NCBI RefSeq assembly: GCF_002368035.1 | Contig: NZ_AP018222.1 | Span: forward strand, 558,001 to 622,000 | Source of the DNA: Nostoc linckia NIES-25 | GTDB lineage: Bacteria > Cyanobacteriota > Cyanobacteriia > Cyanobacteriales > Nostocaceae | Length of the DNA stretch: 64,000 nt | Direction of reading: 5' to 3' | Part shown: in pieces, positions 41,228 through 50,664 of the stretch | Position numbering within the stretch: position 1 is the stretch's first letter | Layout: each line of letters starts with the position of its first letter | Notes under the pieces: generated by a model | The model's database searches: none | The model's input: only the letters and a program-made list of their open reading frames with translations | Told to the model about the DNA's origin: nothing | Position numbers and translations under genes: made by a program

Positions 41228-41623
41228 ATGAAAAAAGTGATGTTTGTTTGTAAGAAAAATTCACGGCGATCGCAAATGGCAGAAGGTTTTGCTCGGACGT
41301 TAGGATCGGGTAAAATTGCTGTTAGTAGTTCGGGGTTGGAAGCAAGTCATGTAGACCCAAAAACTGTTGATATTATGTCAGAAATTGGCATTGATATTAG
41401 CAATCAAACATCAAAGGCTTTAAGTGATTTTCAAGCTAAAGATTATGATGCTGTGATTTCATTATGTGGGTGCGGCGTTAATTTACCTGAACAATGGGTG
41501 TTACGAGATGTGTTTGAAGATTGGCAACTAGACGATCCAGAAGGACAATCAATTGAAGTTTTTCGCCGCGTCCGCGATGAAGTTAAAGAACGAGTTTTAA
41601 AGTTAATTGATTCTCTAAATTAA
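41228..41623 (+). CDS. arsC: Arsenate reductase, glutathione/glutaredoxin-type low-molecular-weight phosphatase fold
   Basis: 131 residues from ATG 41228. The active-site loop VCKKNSRRSQMAEG has C8 and the CX5R arginine, and the resolving pair C80/C82 lies in SLCGCGV, exactly as in Synechocystis ArsC. The nonessential C13 and C35 of that enzyme are Arg and Ser here. It reduces arsenate to arsenite using glutathione/glutaredoxin, feeding the aquaporin channel. It follows arsI after 6 bp. Confidence 0.93.
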   Translation: MKKVMFVCKKNSRRSQMAEGFARTLGSGKIAVSSSGLEASHVDPKTVDIMSEIGIDISNQTSKALSDFQAKDYDAVISLCGCGVNLPEQWVLRDVFEDWQLDDPEGQSIEVFRRVRDEVKERVLKLIDSLN

Positions 41624-41877
41624 TTTTATCTGACAAACAAATTTCAGAAAATGCAAAATGAGACGTTGCACTGCAACGTCTCTACATCATTGTAAATTGG
41701 GAATAATGCAGAGGCTAGCATCTCTGCATTATTCTGAACTAAAACGAAACAAACTGTTTCTGTTATTCCCAATGATTTAAAGCTTTTAAAGATTGCTGGG
41801 CTGCTCCCAATTTGAAAAATGAATGGGATAGATTAACACAAATTCAACATCCAAAATGGTATGAGTTAACCTATTGA
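41624..41877. other. Short intergenic stretch with palindromes and a possible coding remnant
   Basis: Palindrome AGACGTTGCACTGCAACGTC at 41660-41682 region; a second, AATGCAGAGGCTAGCATCTC followed by TGCATT, near 41705-41730. The frame DCWAAPNLKNEWDRLTQIQH followed by PKWYELTY and a stop ends at about 41878; it may be the tail of a lost gene. Confidence 0.4.
41660..41682. repeat. Palindromic small dispersed repeat (AGACGTTGCA)
   Basis: AGACGTTGCA-C-TGCAACGTCT is a perfect 10-bp inverted repeat followed by CTACA, a common cyanobacterial palindromic repeat type. Confidence 0.7.
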
Positions 41878-42312
41878 TTATACGGCACTCAGCAAGAAAC
41901 TAATCCGTTGCTCGAAGTCTAGCTGTTTAATTTGTGCTACAAATTCATCGGTTTCACTTGGTAGTTGATAGTCAGATGGTACTCCGATGATAGTTCCATT
42001 TTCTATACCTTTTGACAACAAGAGCCAAACTACCAATCTAGAGTTAGGAATCAACTCCTTATAGCTTCGTCCGATATCATTTGCACCTGTAAGTAGGTCG
42101 CGTTGTGCTTGCAGTTGTTGTTCCTGAGACAAAGCTTGAATTTGGTCAAATACTGCTTTTCCAGGGACTTCTACACTTTCAGGAGGTGCTGGTTGTAGCT
42201 GGTTTTTAATATCTAGATAACCAAACCAAAGTATGCCTAGTTGAGTATCTACATCAAAGCGGCGAAAAGTTTCTAAAGCTGGTTTTGTTTTTTCGTCTGC
42301 TGTGTAAGTCAT
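41878..42312 (-). CDS. Helical carotenoid protein (OCP N-terminal domain homologue)
   Basis: 144 residues from the ATG at 42312, with GGAG eight bases upstream. The OCP N-terminal fold is recognisable: LETFRRFDVDTQLGILWFGY, where W29/Y32 match OCP W41/Y44, then AVFDQIQALSQEQQLQAQRD and GVPSDYQLPSETDEFVAQIK. Without a C-terminal NTF2 domain it is an HCP. HCPs bind ketocarotenoid and quench singlet oxygen or phycobilisome excitation. The end (RISFLLSAV) is somewhat shorter than usual, so the last helix may be clipped. No carotenoid genes are adjacent. Confidence 0.9.
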   Translation of the reverse strand: MTYTADEKTKPALETFRRFDVDTQLGILWFGYLDIKNQLQPAPPESVEVPGKAVFDQIQALSQEQQLQAQRDLLTGANDIGRSYKELIPNSRLVVWLLLSKGIENGTIIGVPSDYQLPSETDEFVAQIKQLDFEQRISFLLSAV

Positions 42313-42576
42313 AGAAAACTCCAAAGAAGTTAAAGTTACTGTCGATTGCCTAAGTGATTGAGAAAACTTAATCTCAATACTTCATTAAACTTAACGAACC
42401 AACCGAGTTGAATATCTCTACTTATGGTATGAATAGCATTCACGACACAAGACAGATCGTAGATACCTCAAATTGCTACTTACAAAAATGCTCTCTTCAA
42501 AGTATGGGTTTGTGAAACTTGTATCTGCAAGCACAAACCTCACCTTTGCCTGTTACCTCTTTGGAAAGCAGTTGAA

Positions 42577-45500
42577 TCACAAAACCAGGTTAGCGATCGC
42601 TCGAATTAACTTCGCTGGCTCCACAGGTTTGGTGATATGCTGTTGAAATCCGGCGGCAATTGCCTGTTGATAATCGATTTCAGATGCATAAGCGGTTAAA
42701 GCGATCGCCGGAATTTTCCCTCCCAGTTCTGGCGGCATATCTCTGATTTGGCGGATCAACATATAGCCGTCTACTTCGGGCATCCCCACATCACTTAGGA
42801 GGAGATTTGGCTGTAACTCAGGCAGAACTTGTAGTGCTCCCACAGCCGAGCTTACCTGAGTTACCATCGCCCCAGACTGCTCCAGAATGAAAGCAATCAA
42901 CTCTCGCGTATCGCGCTCATCATCCACCAAGAGAATTTTCAGCCCACTTAAATCGGGCAAATCATCTGATTGTCTATCAATCTCGCGATCGTTGAGATTA
43001 ACTTTAATCAACGGCAACATGACTGTAAAGGTTGCTCCTTGTTCTTCACCCAAACTTTCTGCCTGAATTGTACCGCCATGTAACTCGACGATGTGACGAA
43101 CGATCGCTAATCCTAACCCCAAACCTCCAAATTTTCTGGTAGTTGCACCGTCAGCTTGGCGGAAGTAGTCAAAGACGAATGGTAAAAAATCGGGGTTAAT
43201 TCCTTTGCCTGTATCGCATACTTGGAGTTGAGCTTGAGAATCAACAGAAGCTAAACTGATTTCTATTTGTCCCCCTTGGGGTGTGAACTTAATGGCATTG
43301 GAGAGCAAATTCCAGATTACTTGTTGTAAGCGGACTGGATCGCCCGCTACTAGGAATTTTGAGTCGTAGCCTTGGTGCGCCGACAGCACCACTTGAATTT
43401 GAGATTTGAGATTGTTTGGTTGTTTATTAAACTCAATCGATGCTAAATTTCTGTTAGTATTTTCTGATGCCAAATCTAAAATCACAAATCGCAAATTGAT
43501 AGATTTAGCTTGGGCAGCTAAACGCACGGTTTCCAAAGCTGCGGCGATCGCACTTACCAAATTCACCGGAACAATATTCAAGCTCAGTTTGCCTTGCAAA
43601 ATCCGAGAAACATCCAACAAATCTTCAATTAGCTGAGTTTGCAGCTTGGCATTACGCTCAATCGTTTCCAGGGCGCGAGCGGTGGTTGCTGCGTCATACT
43701 TTTTACTTTGCAGCATCTTTGACCATCCCAGGATGGGATTTAGTGGCGTGCGAAGTTCGTGGGAAAGAACTGCTAAAAATTCATCTTTGATGCGGTTAGC
43801 TTGAATTAATTGCTCTTTTCTTCGCTGTAACGAAGCCATTAATTCAAAACGTTCTAAAGCAACCGCCACCTGATCCGAAGTTGCTTGAAGTAAAACAGTT
43901 TCCTCTGGGGTAAAGTGGGTACGGGTGCGACTGGCAAAAGAGAGTACACCCAGCAACTTTCCTTGAACAATCAATGGTTGACCTGCATAGGCTGTAATTC
44001 CCAAACTCCGAAGGATGTGTGCATTGGGATGGTTTGAGTGCAGCAGATCGTTGACGACAATTTGACGCCGTTCTTGGGCTACTAATCCGCACATTCCTTG
44101 ATTAAATTCTAAGTATTCAATTGCTTGAAATACTTCTTCAGTGATGCCGTTCCAACCTACCAAATGAAGTTTCTGTTGATTTTCGTGGGTTTCAATCAGA
44201 TAGTGGAAATAAAAATCCAAATCCATCTGTGCCGAGAGTTTACCGAACAAGCTGTTCATCAAATCCAAAGGGCGATCGGTTGAGAGCAAATCGCTGGTGG
44301 TTTCAAACAGCAACTTCAGTCCTTCACTACGCTCTTGTAAGGCTTTTTCTGCTCGTTCGCGTTCTCGAAGGGCGCGTTCGCGTTCGGTAATGTCAACTGC
44401 AACTCCTCCTACCAAGCGTTGTCCGGACACATCTGCAATGGGAAACTTGTATACTAAAAATTCGCCAAGGCTGCCATCTGTACGCGGGGCAGATTCAATG
44501 GCTTCCAATACCTGATTCGTCTCGGCAACTATTTTTATATTGTTCAAGAATAGCTGAGCAATTTCAGCCGGATATAGCTCAAAAATGTTTTTATGAATGG
44601 CGTTGTTTGTTGCTAATTCAAATGTACGGAAATAAGTCGGGCTGAGATAAAGTATGCGTCCGTCTGCATCTGTAATCCATGCTGCGGCGGGACTGTTATC
44701 CATAAAAGCTTGAAAGCGTTCTTCACTTTGGTGCAAGGCTTTTTCTATTTGCTGGCGATCGCGCAGCGCAGCTTGCTGTTCGGTAATATCAAGAATAAAT
44801 ACCACTGATTTGTGCCGAGATTCTCCTAACAAGGAGTAGCCAATTACAACGGGTACGCGAGAACCATCTTTGCGAATGTATTCTTTTTCATAAGGAGTAC
44901 ACGCTCCTTTAGACTTGGCTTCGGCAATGGCCAATTCGTCTAAATAAAAATATTCTGGTGGTGTGATATCAGTCCACCGTAGTTTACCAGCTTGTAAATC
45001 CTCTTGGCTATAGCCAACGATTCGCAGAAACTCGTCATTGGCTTCATTGATGCTACCTTCCACATCGCCAAATATAATCCCGACTACATTCGCTTCTACA
45101 AAACTCCTCAACCGCTCCTCACTAGCTTTAACTGCGGCTTCTGCCTGCTTGCGAGCAGTGATATTCATGATACTTACCAAGACGCTGTCAAATTTAGCAT
45201 TTGCTGGCGGAAAGGTAATTGTAAACAAAACGTTGAGACGTTCTCCCTGGAGAGTTTTGAGAATCGTTTCTGATTCTAAGCAAGTTTCCCCATTAGTAAT
45301 TGCTAGCAATTCTTCGACAAATATTTCTAAAGCTTCCGGTACGAATATTTGATTGAGTGAAACCAAGAGTTCATTTTTATTTTCAGCCCCAAACATTCGC
45401 ACAGCTGCGTTATTCACGTTGACAATTTTCACCATATCAACGGCTTGTTGAATAAATTCAGGGTGTTCGGCAAAAAAGGCACGAAAATTCTCTACACCTT

Positions 45501-47133
45501 GGGCTTTCAAATCATCAAGGGCTGCTTTGACTAGAGAAAAATCTTCTTCAAAAATTGACACCCCTGCGGCTTCAAAAATATAACGATATTTTCTCTCCTG
45601 TTCTTGGAGTGCTGCTTCTATCTGTTTGCGTTCGCTAATATCTGTAGTGCTGCCAACTACGCGTAGCGGCTTACCGTCAGCATCTCGCTTGACGACTATT
45701 CCTTGGTCTAGCACATAGACATACTGATTATCTTGGTTGCGAATTCGATACTCAGCAGTGTAGCGGTCGCCATTTGACCACGCAATCCCCGCTTGAGTTT
45801 CTACACGTTGTAAATCTTCTGGATGGACGAGCTGGCGCCACCAATTACCATTTGTTTTTGCAATATCGAGGGGATAGCCTAAAATTCGGGTTAAACCATC
45901 GGTTCTTTCAACCCGATCCTGCTCTATATCCCAGTCATATATCAGACAATTGACCGCAGCTGCGGCTAACTCGAAACGCTCGTTAGCTAGCCTCAGGCGT
46001 TCCTCCTTTTCACGCAGAGTTTGTTCTACTTGTTTGCGTTGGCTGATGTCACGAAAAAAAATGTCAAGACCATCTTCACAAGGGTAAGCGTGAATCTCCA
46101 ACCACAAGTCATATTCGCATGGCGAGTAATAATGATGTTCAAAGTGGATGGGGATTTGTTCTGCCATCGCTCGTCGGTATTGTAGCTCAAGATTTGTGCC
46201 TACTGATGCGGGCCATTCTTCCCAGTGACACTTACCAACGACTTGTGTGCGGGATTTGCCGTTAATTCGCTCTGCTTCAGCATTTTGGTAGATGATTCGC
46301 CAATCTCGGTCTAAACTGACAAAAGCATCACTCATACTTTCTAGAGTACGCGTCACCCGTTCATTGGCTCGCTGTAATGCTGATAGAGCTTGTTTGCGTT
46401 CGCTCAAATCAACAACAAAACCAATAACCGTTTCTTGACCATCTTCTACGAGGACAGAACCAAGCAGAACAGGAACGTGGGAACCATCTTTGCAAATATA
46501 TTCTTTTTCAAAAGGTTTACAAACTCCACTGGTTCTCAGTTCTTCGACGCAACGCTCGCTTAAAATCAGAGACTCAGGCGTGGTAATCTCCCGCCAGTCC
46601 ATTTCCTTGGTAGACAAATCTTCTTGCGTGTAGCCCACCATCTTCAAAAAGGCATCATTGGCCTCAATGACGCGACCGTTGAGGTCGCTGACAATGACTC
46701 CAATGATGTTAGATTCTGCGAGTCGGCTAAACCGCATTTCGCTTTTTTGTAACAACTTTAGACTTGACTCTGCTTTGCTTTTAGCAGTTTGTAATTCGGA
46801 GAAAAGTGCAGTAATTAATAAAGAGACAAGTGAAAAAGTTGTTAATCGCACCAAAACGCTAAAACTTGGGATCTCGAAGGAGTAGACTGGCTCAATGAGA
46901 AAGTAGAAGGCGACTACGGCAGATAAAGCGATCGCTAGCATTCCCACTTCCATGCCACCGTACCACGCACTAACAGCCACGGCAGCATAAAAAAAGGTAA
47001 ACACGCTCGGATCGAATACTGGCTGTAATAATCCCGCCATAATTAAGGCAACTACTACCGCCAAGATCATCACGCCATAAGTTAATGAGCGAGAGCGCAT
47101 CATCAAGAATTTTTCCAGGAATTTGACGCTCAT
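42577..47133 (-). CDS. Hybrid sensor histidine kinase (DUF4118-PASx6-GAF-HisKA-HATPase-REC)
   Basis: 1518 residues. Four KdpD-like (DUF4118) TM helices lie at about 15-115. Six PAS domains follow at about 130-920; the first and fifth are close relatives (NDAFLKMVGYTQEDL versus NDEFLRIVGYSQEDL). A GAF domain is at about 940-1085, HisKA has H1125 in LSHELRTPLN, the HATPase N-box is NAIKFTPQGG with GLGLGLAIVRHIV following, and a C-terminal receiver has D1448 in LLSDVGMPEVDG. It should autophosphorylate and pass phosphate to its own receiver; an Hpt partner is not adjacent. The start ATG (47133) is 1 nt after the stop of an XRE regulator gene, so the two form one unit. Signals are unknown. Confidence 0.88.
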   Translation of the reverse strand: MSVKFLEKFLMMRSRSLTYGVMILAVVVALIMAGLLQPVFDPSVFTFFYAAVAVSAWYGGMEVGMLAIALSAVVAFYFLIEPVYSFEIPSFSVLVRLTTFSLVSLLITALFSELQTAKSKAESSLKLLQKSEMRFSRLAESNIIGVIVSDLNGRVIEANDAFLKMVGYTQEDLSTKEMDWREITTPESLILSERCVEELRTSGVCKPFEKEYICKDGSHVPVLLGSVLVEDGQETVIGFVVDLSERKQALSALQRANERVTRTLESMSDAFVSLDRDWRIIYQNAEAERINGKSRTQVVGKCHWEEWPASVGTNLELQYRRAMAEQIPIHFEHHYYSPCEYDLWLEIHAYPCEDGLDIFFRDISQRKQVEQTLREKEERLRLANERFELAAAAVNCLIYDWDIEQDRVERTDGLTRILGYPLDIAKTNGNWWRQLVHPEDLQRVETQAGIAWSNGDRYTAEYRIRNQDNQYVYVLDQGIVVKRDADGKPLRVVGSTTDISERKQIEAALQEQERKYRYIFEAAGVSIFEEDFSLVKAALDDLKAQGVENFRAFFAEHPEFIQQAVDMVKIVNVNNAAVRMFGAENKNELLVSLNQIFVPEALEIFVEELLAITNGETCLESETILKTLQGERLNVLFTITFPPANAKFDSVLVSIMNITARKQAEAAVKASEERLRSFVEANVVGIIFGDVEGSINEANDEFLRIVGYSQEDLQAGKLRWTDITPPEYFYLDELAIAEAKSKGACTPYEKEYIRKDGSRVPVVIGYSLLGESRHKSVVFILDITEQQAALRDRQQIEKALHQSEERFQAFMDNSPAAAWITDADGRILYLSPTYFRTFELATNNAIHKNIFELYPAEIAQLFLNNIKIVAETNQVLEAIESAPRTDGSLGEFLVYKFPIADVSGQRLVGGVAVDITERERALRERERAEKALQERSEGLKLLFETTSDLLSTDRPLDLMNSLFGKLSAQMDLDFYFHYLIETHENQQKLHLVGWNGITEEVFQAIEYLEFNQGMCGLVAQERRQIVVNDLLHSNHPNAHILRSLGITAYAGQPLIVQGKLLGVLSFASRTRTHFTPEETVLLQATSDQVAVALERFELMASLQRRKEQLIQANRIKDEFLAVLSHELRTPLNPILGWSKMLQSKKYDAATTARALETIERNAKLQTQLIEDLLDVSRILQGKLSLNIVPVNLVSAIAAALETVRLAAQAKSINLRFVILDLASENTNRNLASIEFNKQPNNLKSQIQVVLSAHQGYDSKFLVAGDPVRLQQVIWNLLSNAIKFTPQGGQIEISLASVDSQAQLQVCDTGKGINPDFLPFVFDYFRQADGATTRKFGGLGLGLAIVRHIVELHGGTIQAESLGEEQGATFTVMLPLIKVNLNDREIDRQSDDLPDLSGLKILLVDDERDTRELIAFILEQSGAMVTQVSSAVGALQVLPELQPNLLLSDVGMPEVDGYMLIRQIRDMPPELGGKIPAIALTAYASEIDYQQAIAAGFQQHITKPVEPAKLIRAIANLVL

Positions 47134-47134
47134 C

Positions 47135-47389
47135 TTAGGAGTCCTCCCTTTGCCTTGCTTTAGAGAGATACTCGCTTAGTTGTCTTTTCTTCGGTTCGCC
47201 CATCTTCTCTAGCATTTCTTCAATCAGTTTTAGTGCCATCTGTGAAGGCACAGCAGATCCGTTTTCCCAGCGATTGACTGTTCGCAGCGAAACTCCTAAA
47301 TTGGCTGCAAACTTTTTCTGAGACAGATGGAGTTGCTGTCTAAGTTCGCGGATTAAATCTGCAATTTTTAAAGACTTTTCTAGTTCCAT
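47135..47389 (-). CDS. XRE family helix-turn-helix regulator
   Basis: 84 residues. Helix-turn-helix of the Cro/C1 type: LRQQLHLSQKKFAANLGVSL then RTVNRWENGSAVPS, with a C-terminal helix (LEKMGEPKKRQLSEYLSK). DNA-binding helix residues are well kept. The stop is 1 nt before the kinase ATG, which makes translational coupling with the 1518-residue kinase likely: the regulator may control the kinase operon itself. Confidence 0.88.
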   Translation of the reverse strand: MELEKSLKIADLIRELRQQLHLSQKKFAANLGVSLRTVNRWENGSAVPSQMALKLIEEMLEKMGEPKKRQLSEYLSKARQREDS

Positions 47390-47895
47390 AGTCAGCAGAA
47401 TAAGACAAGTGTTGCGTCATTTGTCTCCGACTTGAGGAAGAAATTTAATCATCATGAGATATTATCTACCCACAGATAAATTGCATCTTTTGGTAAAACC
47501 CAAATACCGCTTATTAGTGTTTGCTGCAGTGTGTAGAAGGTATTGCTACACCAATAGTCTGCTCCTTATGATTGCTATAATTAACGTGAATGAAAACTTA
47601 TGGAGACGAAAGAAGTACAAAGGTGATTTATAAAATAAAAATAAAATTTACTGTGTTTTGTCAGAATAGATAGTAATATCATCGATTGGTAAATATCGAT
47701 CGTGTACTATAGAATGCTGAGATCGGTGGATAATATTTTGAATTCTCGAACTTCGGATTTTATTTAGAAATCAAATCATTGGGCTTCAGATCTCAGACTT
47801 ATTAAATAAGTCGGGGATATTTCCTACTAAAAAAATTTAGTTAATTTTACTTCTTGAGTAAGATGTCAATGGCGAATATGTAAAGCTAAAATATA
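47390..47895. other. Divergent intergenic region, nothing recognised
   Basis: AT-rich DNA between the XRE gene (minus) and the acyltransferase gene (plus). No repeats of the dispersed families, no hairpin with a T run and no ORF. Confidence 0.4.
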
Positions 47896-48972
47896 GTGTT
47901 AGGTGAATTGTTGCCTAATTTATATTTAATTTATATTGCTATTTTGATTAATCAACACTCAGAAAATCTTTTCGACACTCAACAGGAAGCACCAGCCCAA
48001 AACTATAAATTTAGCTGGTTCGATCGGTTTTGTCTTTGGTATCCTCCAGGCTGGCTGATTTTATTTAACCGCCACTGGCAACACTATCATCCAGATCCAG
48101 ATGGTTGGAACTGGCTAGAATATGGATTATTTTTAATTCCCGGCGGATTTTATTTAGCAATGCTGAGTCGTTGGTTGCGTTTGGGTTGTCGTTCGCCGCG
48201 CAAAGAAGTTGGTGAGTTCGATCCGAATTATCAACAAGCTTTTCGCCAAGAAGTTATCGACCCCATCGTTAAATATTATTTTCGAGGAGAATTACAGCAA
48301 ATCGAAAACTTGCCGCCAAAGGGGCCATTAATTGTGGCGATGAACCACGCAGGAATGTGTTTTCCTTGGGACTTTTTGACTTTAGCTTATTTATTAGGTG
48401 AAACTAGAGGATGGAAAGTACAACCCCTAGCAAGTCCAGCATTATTTGACCATCCTTGGGTGATTTGGTGGTTACCACCCAAATGGTCGCAAGTATTGGG
48501 TGGTGTACGAGCAGAATTAAATGATTTTGAAGCTGCGATCGCCCAAGGTAAAATTCTCTTATACGCACCCGAAGGGATAAGGGGGCCTGGGAAAGGTTGG
48601 AGAAAACGCCATCAACTACAAAAGTTTGATGTCAGCTTTATGCAACTGAGCGATCGCTATCATATTCCCATTCTCCCAGTAGTTTGTATGGGTAGCGAAT
48701 TTCTCCATCCTTGGGCTTTTAATATCACTAAATTACAACAGCTAATCAAATTACCATTTTTGCCTGTCTCGCCTTTGATATTTGCCTTACTTCTGTTTCC
48801 CTCAATGGGAGTTTGGGCAATGAAAACTCGTCTGCGTTATTTTATTCAGCCCTTGGAATCAGCAGAACTAGCTAGCGACTCAAACAAAGGACGTACAGCA
48901 GTCTATCAACAAGCGCAAAAATTACGAGAAAAACTGCAAATTCACATTAATAAGTTGTTGGGCAAATCTTAA
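47896..48972 (+). CDS. 1-acylglycerol-3-phosphate acyltransferase-like (PlsC family) protein
   Basis: 358 codons from a GTG at 47896; no ATG is suitably placed, and the true start is uncertain (the first confident residues are about NQHSENLFDTQQE). Membrane-lipid acyltransferase motifs: NHAGMCFPWD near residue 153, a divergent NHX4D block, LYAPEGIRGPGKGWRKRHQL near 228 (EGxR block), and IPILPVVCMGSEF. Hydrophobic segments at about 75-95 and 290-312. It is larger than PlsC (about 240). It probably acylates a lipid or a related glycerol acceptor in the membrane. Confidence 0.72.
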   Translation: MLGELLPNLYLIYIAILINQHSENLFDTQQEAPAQNYKFSWFDRFCLWYPPGWLILFNRHWQHYHPDPDGWNWLEYGLFLIPGGFYLAMLSRWLRLGCRSPRKEVGEFDPNYQQAFRQEVIDPIVKYYFRGELQQIENLPPKGPLIVAMNHAGMCFPWDFLTLAYLLGETRGWKVQPLASPALFDHPWVIWWLPPKWSQVLGGVRAELNDFEAAIAQGKILLYAPEGIRGPGKGWRKRHQLQKFDVSFMQLSDRYHIPILPVVCMGSEFLHPWAFNITKLQQLIKLPFLPVSPLIFALLLFPSMGVWAMKTRLRYFIQPLESAELASDSNKGRTAVYQQAQKLREKLQIHINKLLGKS

Positions 48973-49344
48973 TACTGCAAGGGACTTCCAAAGAATAAAT
49001 TATTCCAAGTCGGTATCCATTAGCGTCAACTTAGGCTTATATAAAACAACCTTCCTTACAATAGAAGAATTAAAAACGGGAAATCCTCGAAATAAACAGG
49101 ACTTACGCAAAAGATAACGAAAGTAGCGGTAATACCCTGCGGGTTCGCTCTTAGCGTTCTCGCAGAGTAGCCGCTCCGCGTCTACATGAATTACCGCAAC
49201 GCTTGAATAATGTTTTCAGTCACATATTGCGTAAGTCCTGATAAAGCTTCTATTAGGGATGATAGTGTCGATAAAAAAAGCTTCAGCTAAACTCTATACA
49301 ATAAATTATTACTCCTTACTGGATCTCCTTCACCATAGCAATAA
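48973..49344. other. Intergenic region occupied by a nested repeat
   Basis: Holds the repeat at 49097-49240. The rest is plain AT-rich sequence; no promoter assigned. Confidence 0.6.
49097..49240. repeat. GGACTTACGC family repeat, longest form (copy 2)
   Basis: 144 bp. Same ends as the copy at 35327 (CAGGACTTACGCAA / TTGCGTAAGTCCTG). In the centre an extra 50 bp replaces the junction in GCGGTAAT.CATGAATTACCGC: ACCCTGCGGG, then an inner TTCGCTCTTAGCGTTCTCGC piece, then AGCCGCTCCGCGTCTA. Confidence 0.9.
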
Positions 49345-49734
49345 ATGTCAGATCGAACTGCACTCCTAATCGAACTGCTGCGTGCGGCATACGCAGCCTT
49401 CAACGCGCGAGACATTGACGCTGCCCTTGCCCTCATGACTCCTGACGTGACTTGGCCCAAAGCCTTCAAAGGCGGTTTTGTTCGCGGGCCTGAAGAAGTT
49501 CGCGCTTACTGGACGGAGCAATGGAGCGAGATCGATCCGCACGTCGAGCCGCAAACCTTTTACTCGGAGGAGGACGGGCGCATTTTGGTCGATGTGCATC
49601 AGGTCGTGCGTGACAAGGCTGGAGAAGTTATTGCCGATAAACACGTGGGTCATCGATTCACCTTTGAACACGGCTTGATTCAAGCTATGGAAGTCTGTCC
49701 ACTTCCATATTCTTCTGCTCCCCATAGCAGCTAA
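49345..49734 (+). CDS. NTF2-like (SnoaL-type) small protein
   Basis: 129 residues. The alpha+beta cone fold is indicated by AAYAAFNARDIDAALALMTP, then DVTWPKAFKGGFVRGPEEV and FYSEEDGRILVDVHQVV, the pattern of nuclear transport factor 2/SnoaL steroid-isomerase-like proteins; catalytic residues are not identifiable. GC content is clearly higher than in its neighbours, with GCG/CGC codons common (CTGCTGCGTGCGGCATACGC region), so recent horizontal acquisition is likely. No partner gene is next to it. Function unknown. Confidence 0.8.
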   Translation: MSDRTALLIELLRAAYAAFNARDIDAALALMTPDVTWPKAFKGGFVRGPEEVRAYWTEQWSEIDPHVEPQTFYSEEDGRILVDVHQVVRDKAGEVIADKHVGHRFTFEHGLIQAMEVCPLPYSSAPHSS

Positions 49735-49867
49735 TTGTCAATCAGTCCATGAGCAATGTTGATTTTTGTCTATATTTGTTTATATTTATGGCAAAAATAC
49801 TTAATACTTTTGCCCCCTGCCCCCTGGCTCCTCTCATACAACCTAGATTTAAAAAGCGATTCCCAAT

Positions 49868-50602
49868 CTAAAATCTAAAATCCAAAATGGTATGACTTAA
49901 AAAAAAGGCAAGAGCCGCACTTCCCAAAGGAACTGTTAAATTGTCAATGCCTAAAACAGAAAAAGCTTCTAAAGCAGTAGCAATCAAAGCCACTAAAAAT
50001 GATATTGCCCAAGTTTGCCAACTGTTTCCTTGAGTTCCGACTAAAATCAAACTGCTGACGAGATAGCTCACAAGCATCATAGTCAAAGAGCCTTCCCAAC
50101 TTTTTTCTGCTCCAGAGACTTTGTACTTGTGTTTACCAAAACGCTGCCCAATTAAAGCTGCTAATCCATCTCCCCAAGTCATAACTAAAATGCCTAATAC
50201 TGCGTACTGCGGTTGTTGCAAATACCAGAACCAAGCAATTAAAATACCGATACTCAGAGAGTAAAAAAATGTCCCGAAACTTTGGCGTCCAACGCTATTA
50301 ATGCCAGGAAGAATCGGAAATCGGTAGGATAGTAAAGTGATTGCGCTTGCTAAAATCGAGGCCGTAATCCCGATGCTAGCTGGAATATCCAACCACCAAG
50401 CGAGTAAAATCACATTACCAGTGCCAATATGAACTATTTTCCTGATGATTTCTGCCTCGCCATTAGCAAAGCGGTTTACCACCCATGCAATGAGGAGAAT
50501 CAATAAGACCCAAATTGCAGCGATGCCTACGGCAGTGTCTGGCAAGGCAATTTGCAGCCATAAAATCCAAATTGAGGTTAAATCAGAAAATGTAATCAAC
50601 AA
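49868..50602 (-). CDS. Phytol kinase/dolichol kinase-like CDP-alcohol kinase family protein
   Basis: 244 residues from a TTG at 50602, with seven or so TM helices. Core motifs: NGEAEIIRKIVHIGTGNVIL near residue 45, MTWGDGLAALIGQRFGKHKY near 140, and KSWEGSLTMMLVSYLVSSLI near 165, matching VTE5/slr1652-type phytol kinases that recycle phytol into tocopherol or chlorophyll. No ATG is available; an ATT codon at 50620 lies 7 nt after GAGG and would give an N-terminus starting MHSVAS. The start is therefore unsettled. It faces the yidD gene divergently. Confidence 0.8.
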   Translation of the reverse strand: MLITFSDLTSIWILWLQIALPDTAVGIAAIWVLLILLIAWVVNRFANGEAEIIRKIVHIGTGNVILLAWWLDIPASIGITASILASAITLLSYRFPILPGINSVGRQSFGTFFYSLSIGILIAWFWYLQQPQYAVLGILVMTWGDGLAALIGQRFGKHKYKVSGAEKSWEGSLTMMLVSYLVSSLILVGTQGNSWQTWAISFLVALIATALEAFSVLGIDNLTVPLGSAALAFFLSHTILDFRF

Positions 50603-50664
50603 AGATGCTACAGAATGAATATTTTTACCTCATATTACTAATTTATAAGATTTAGGTAACTCTA

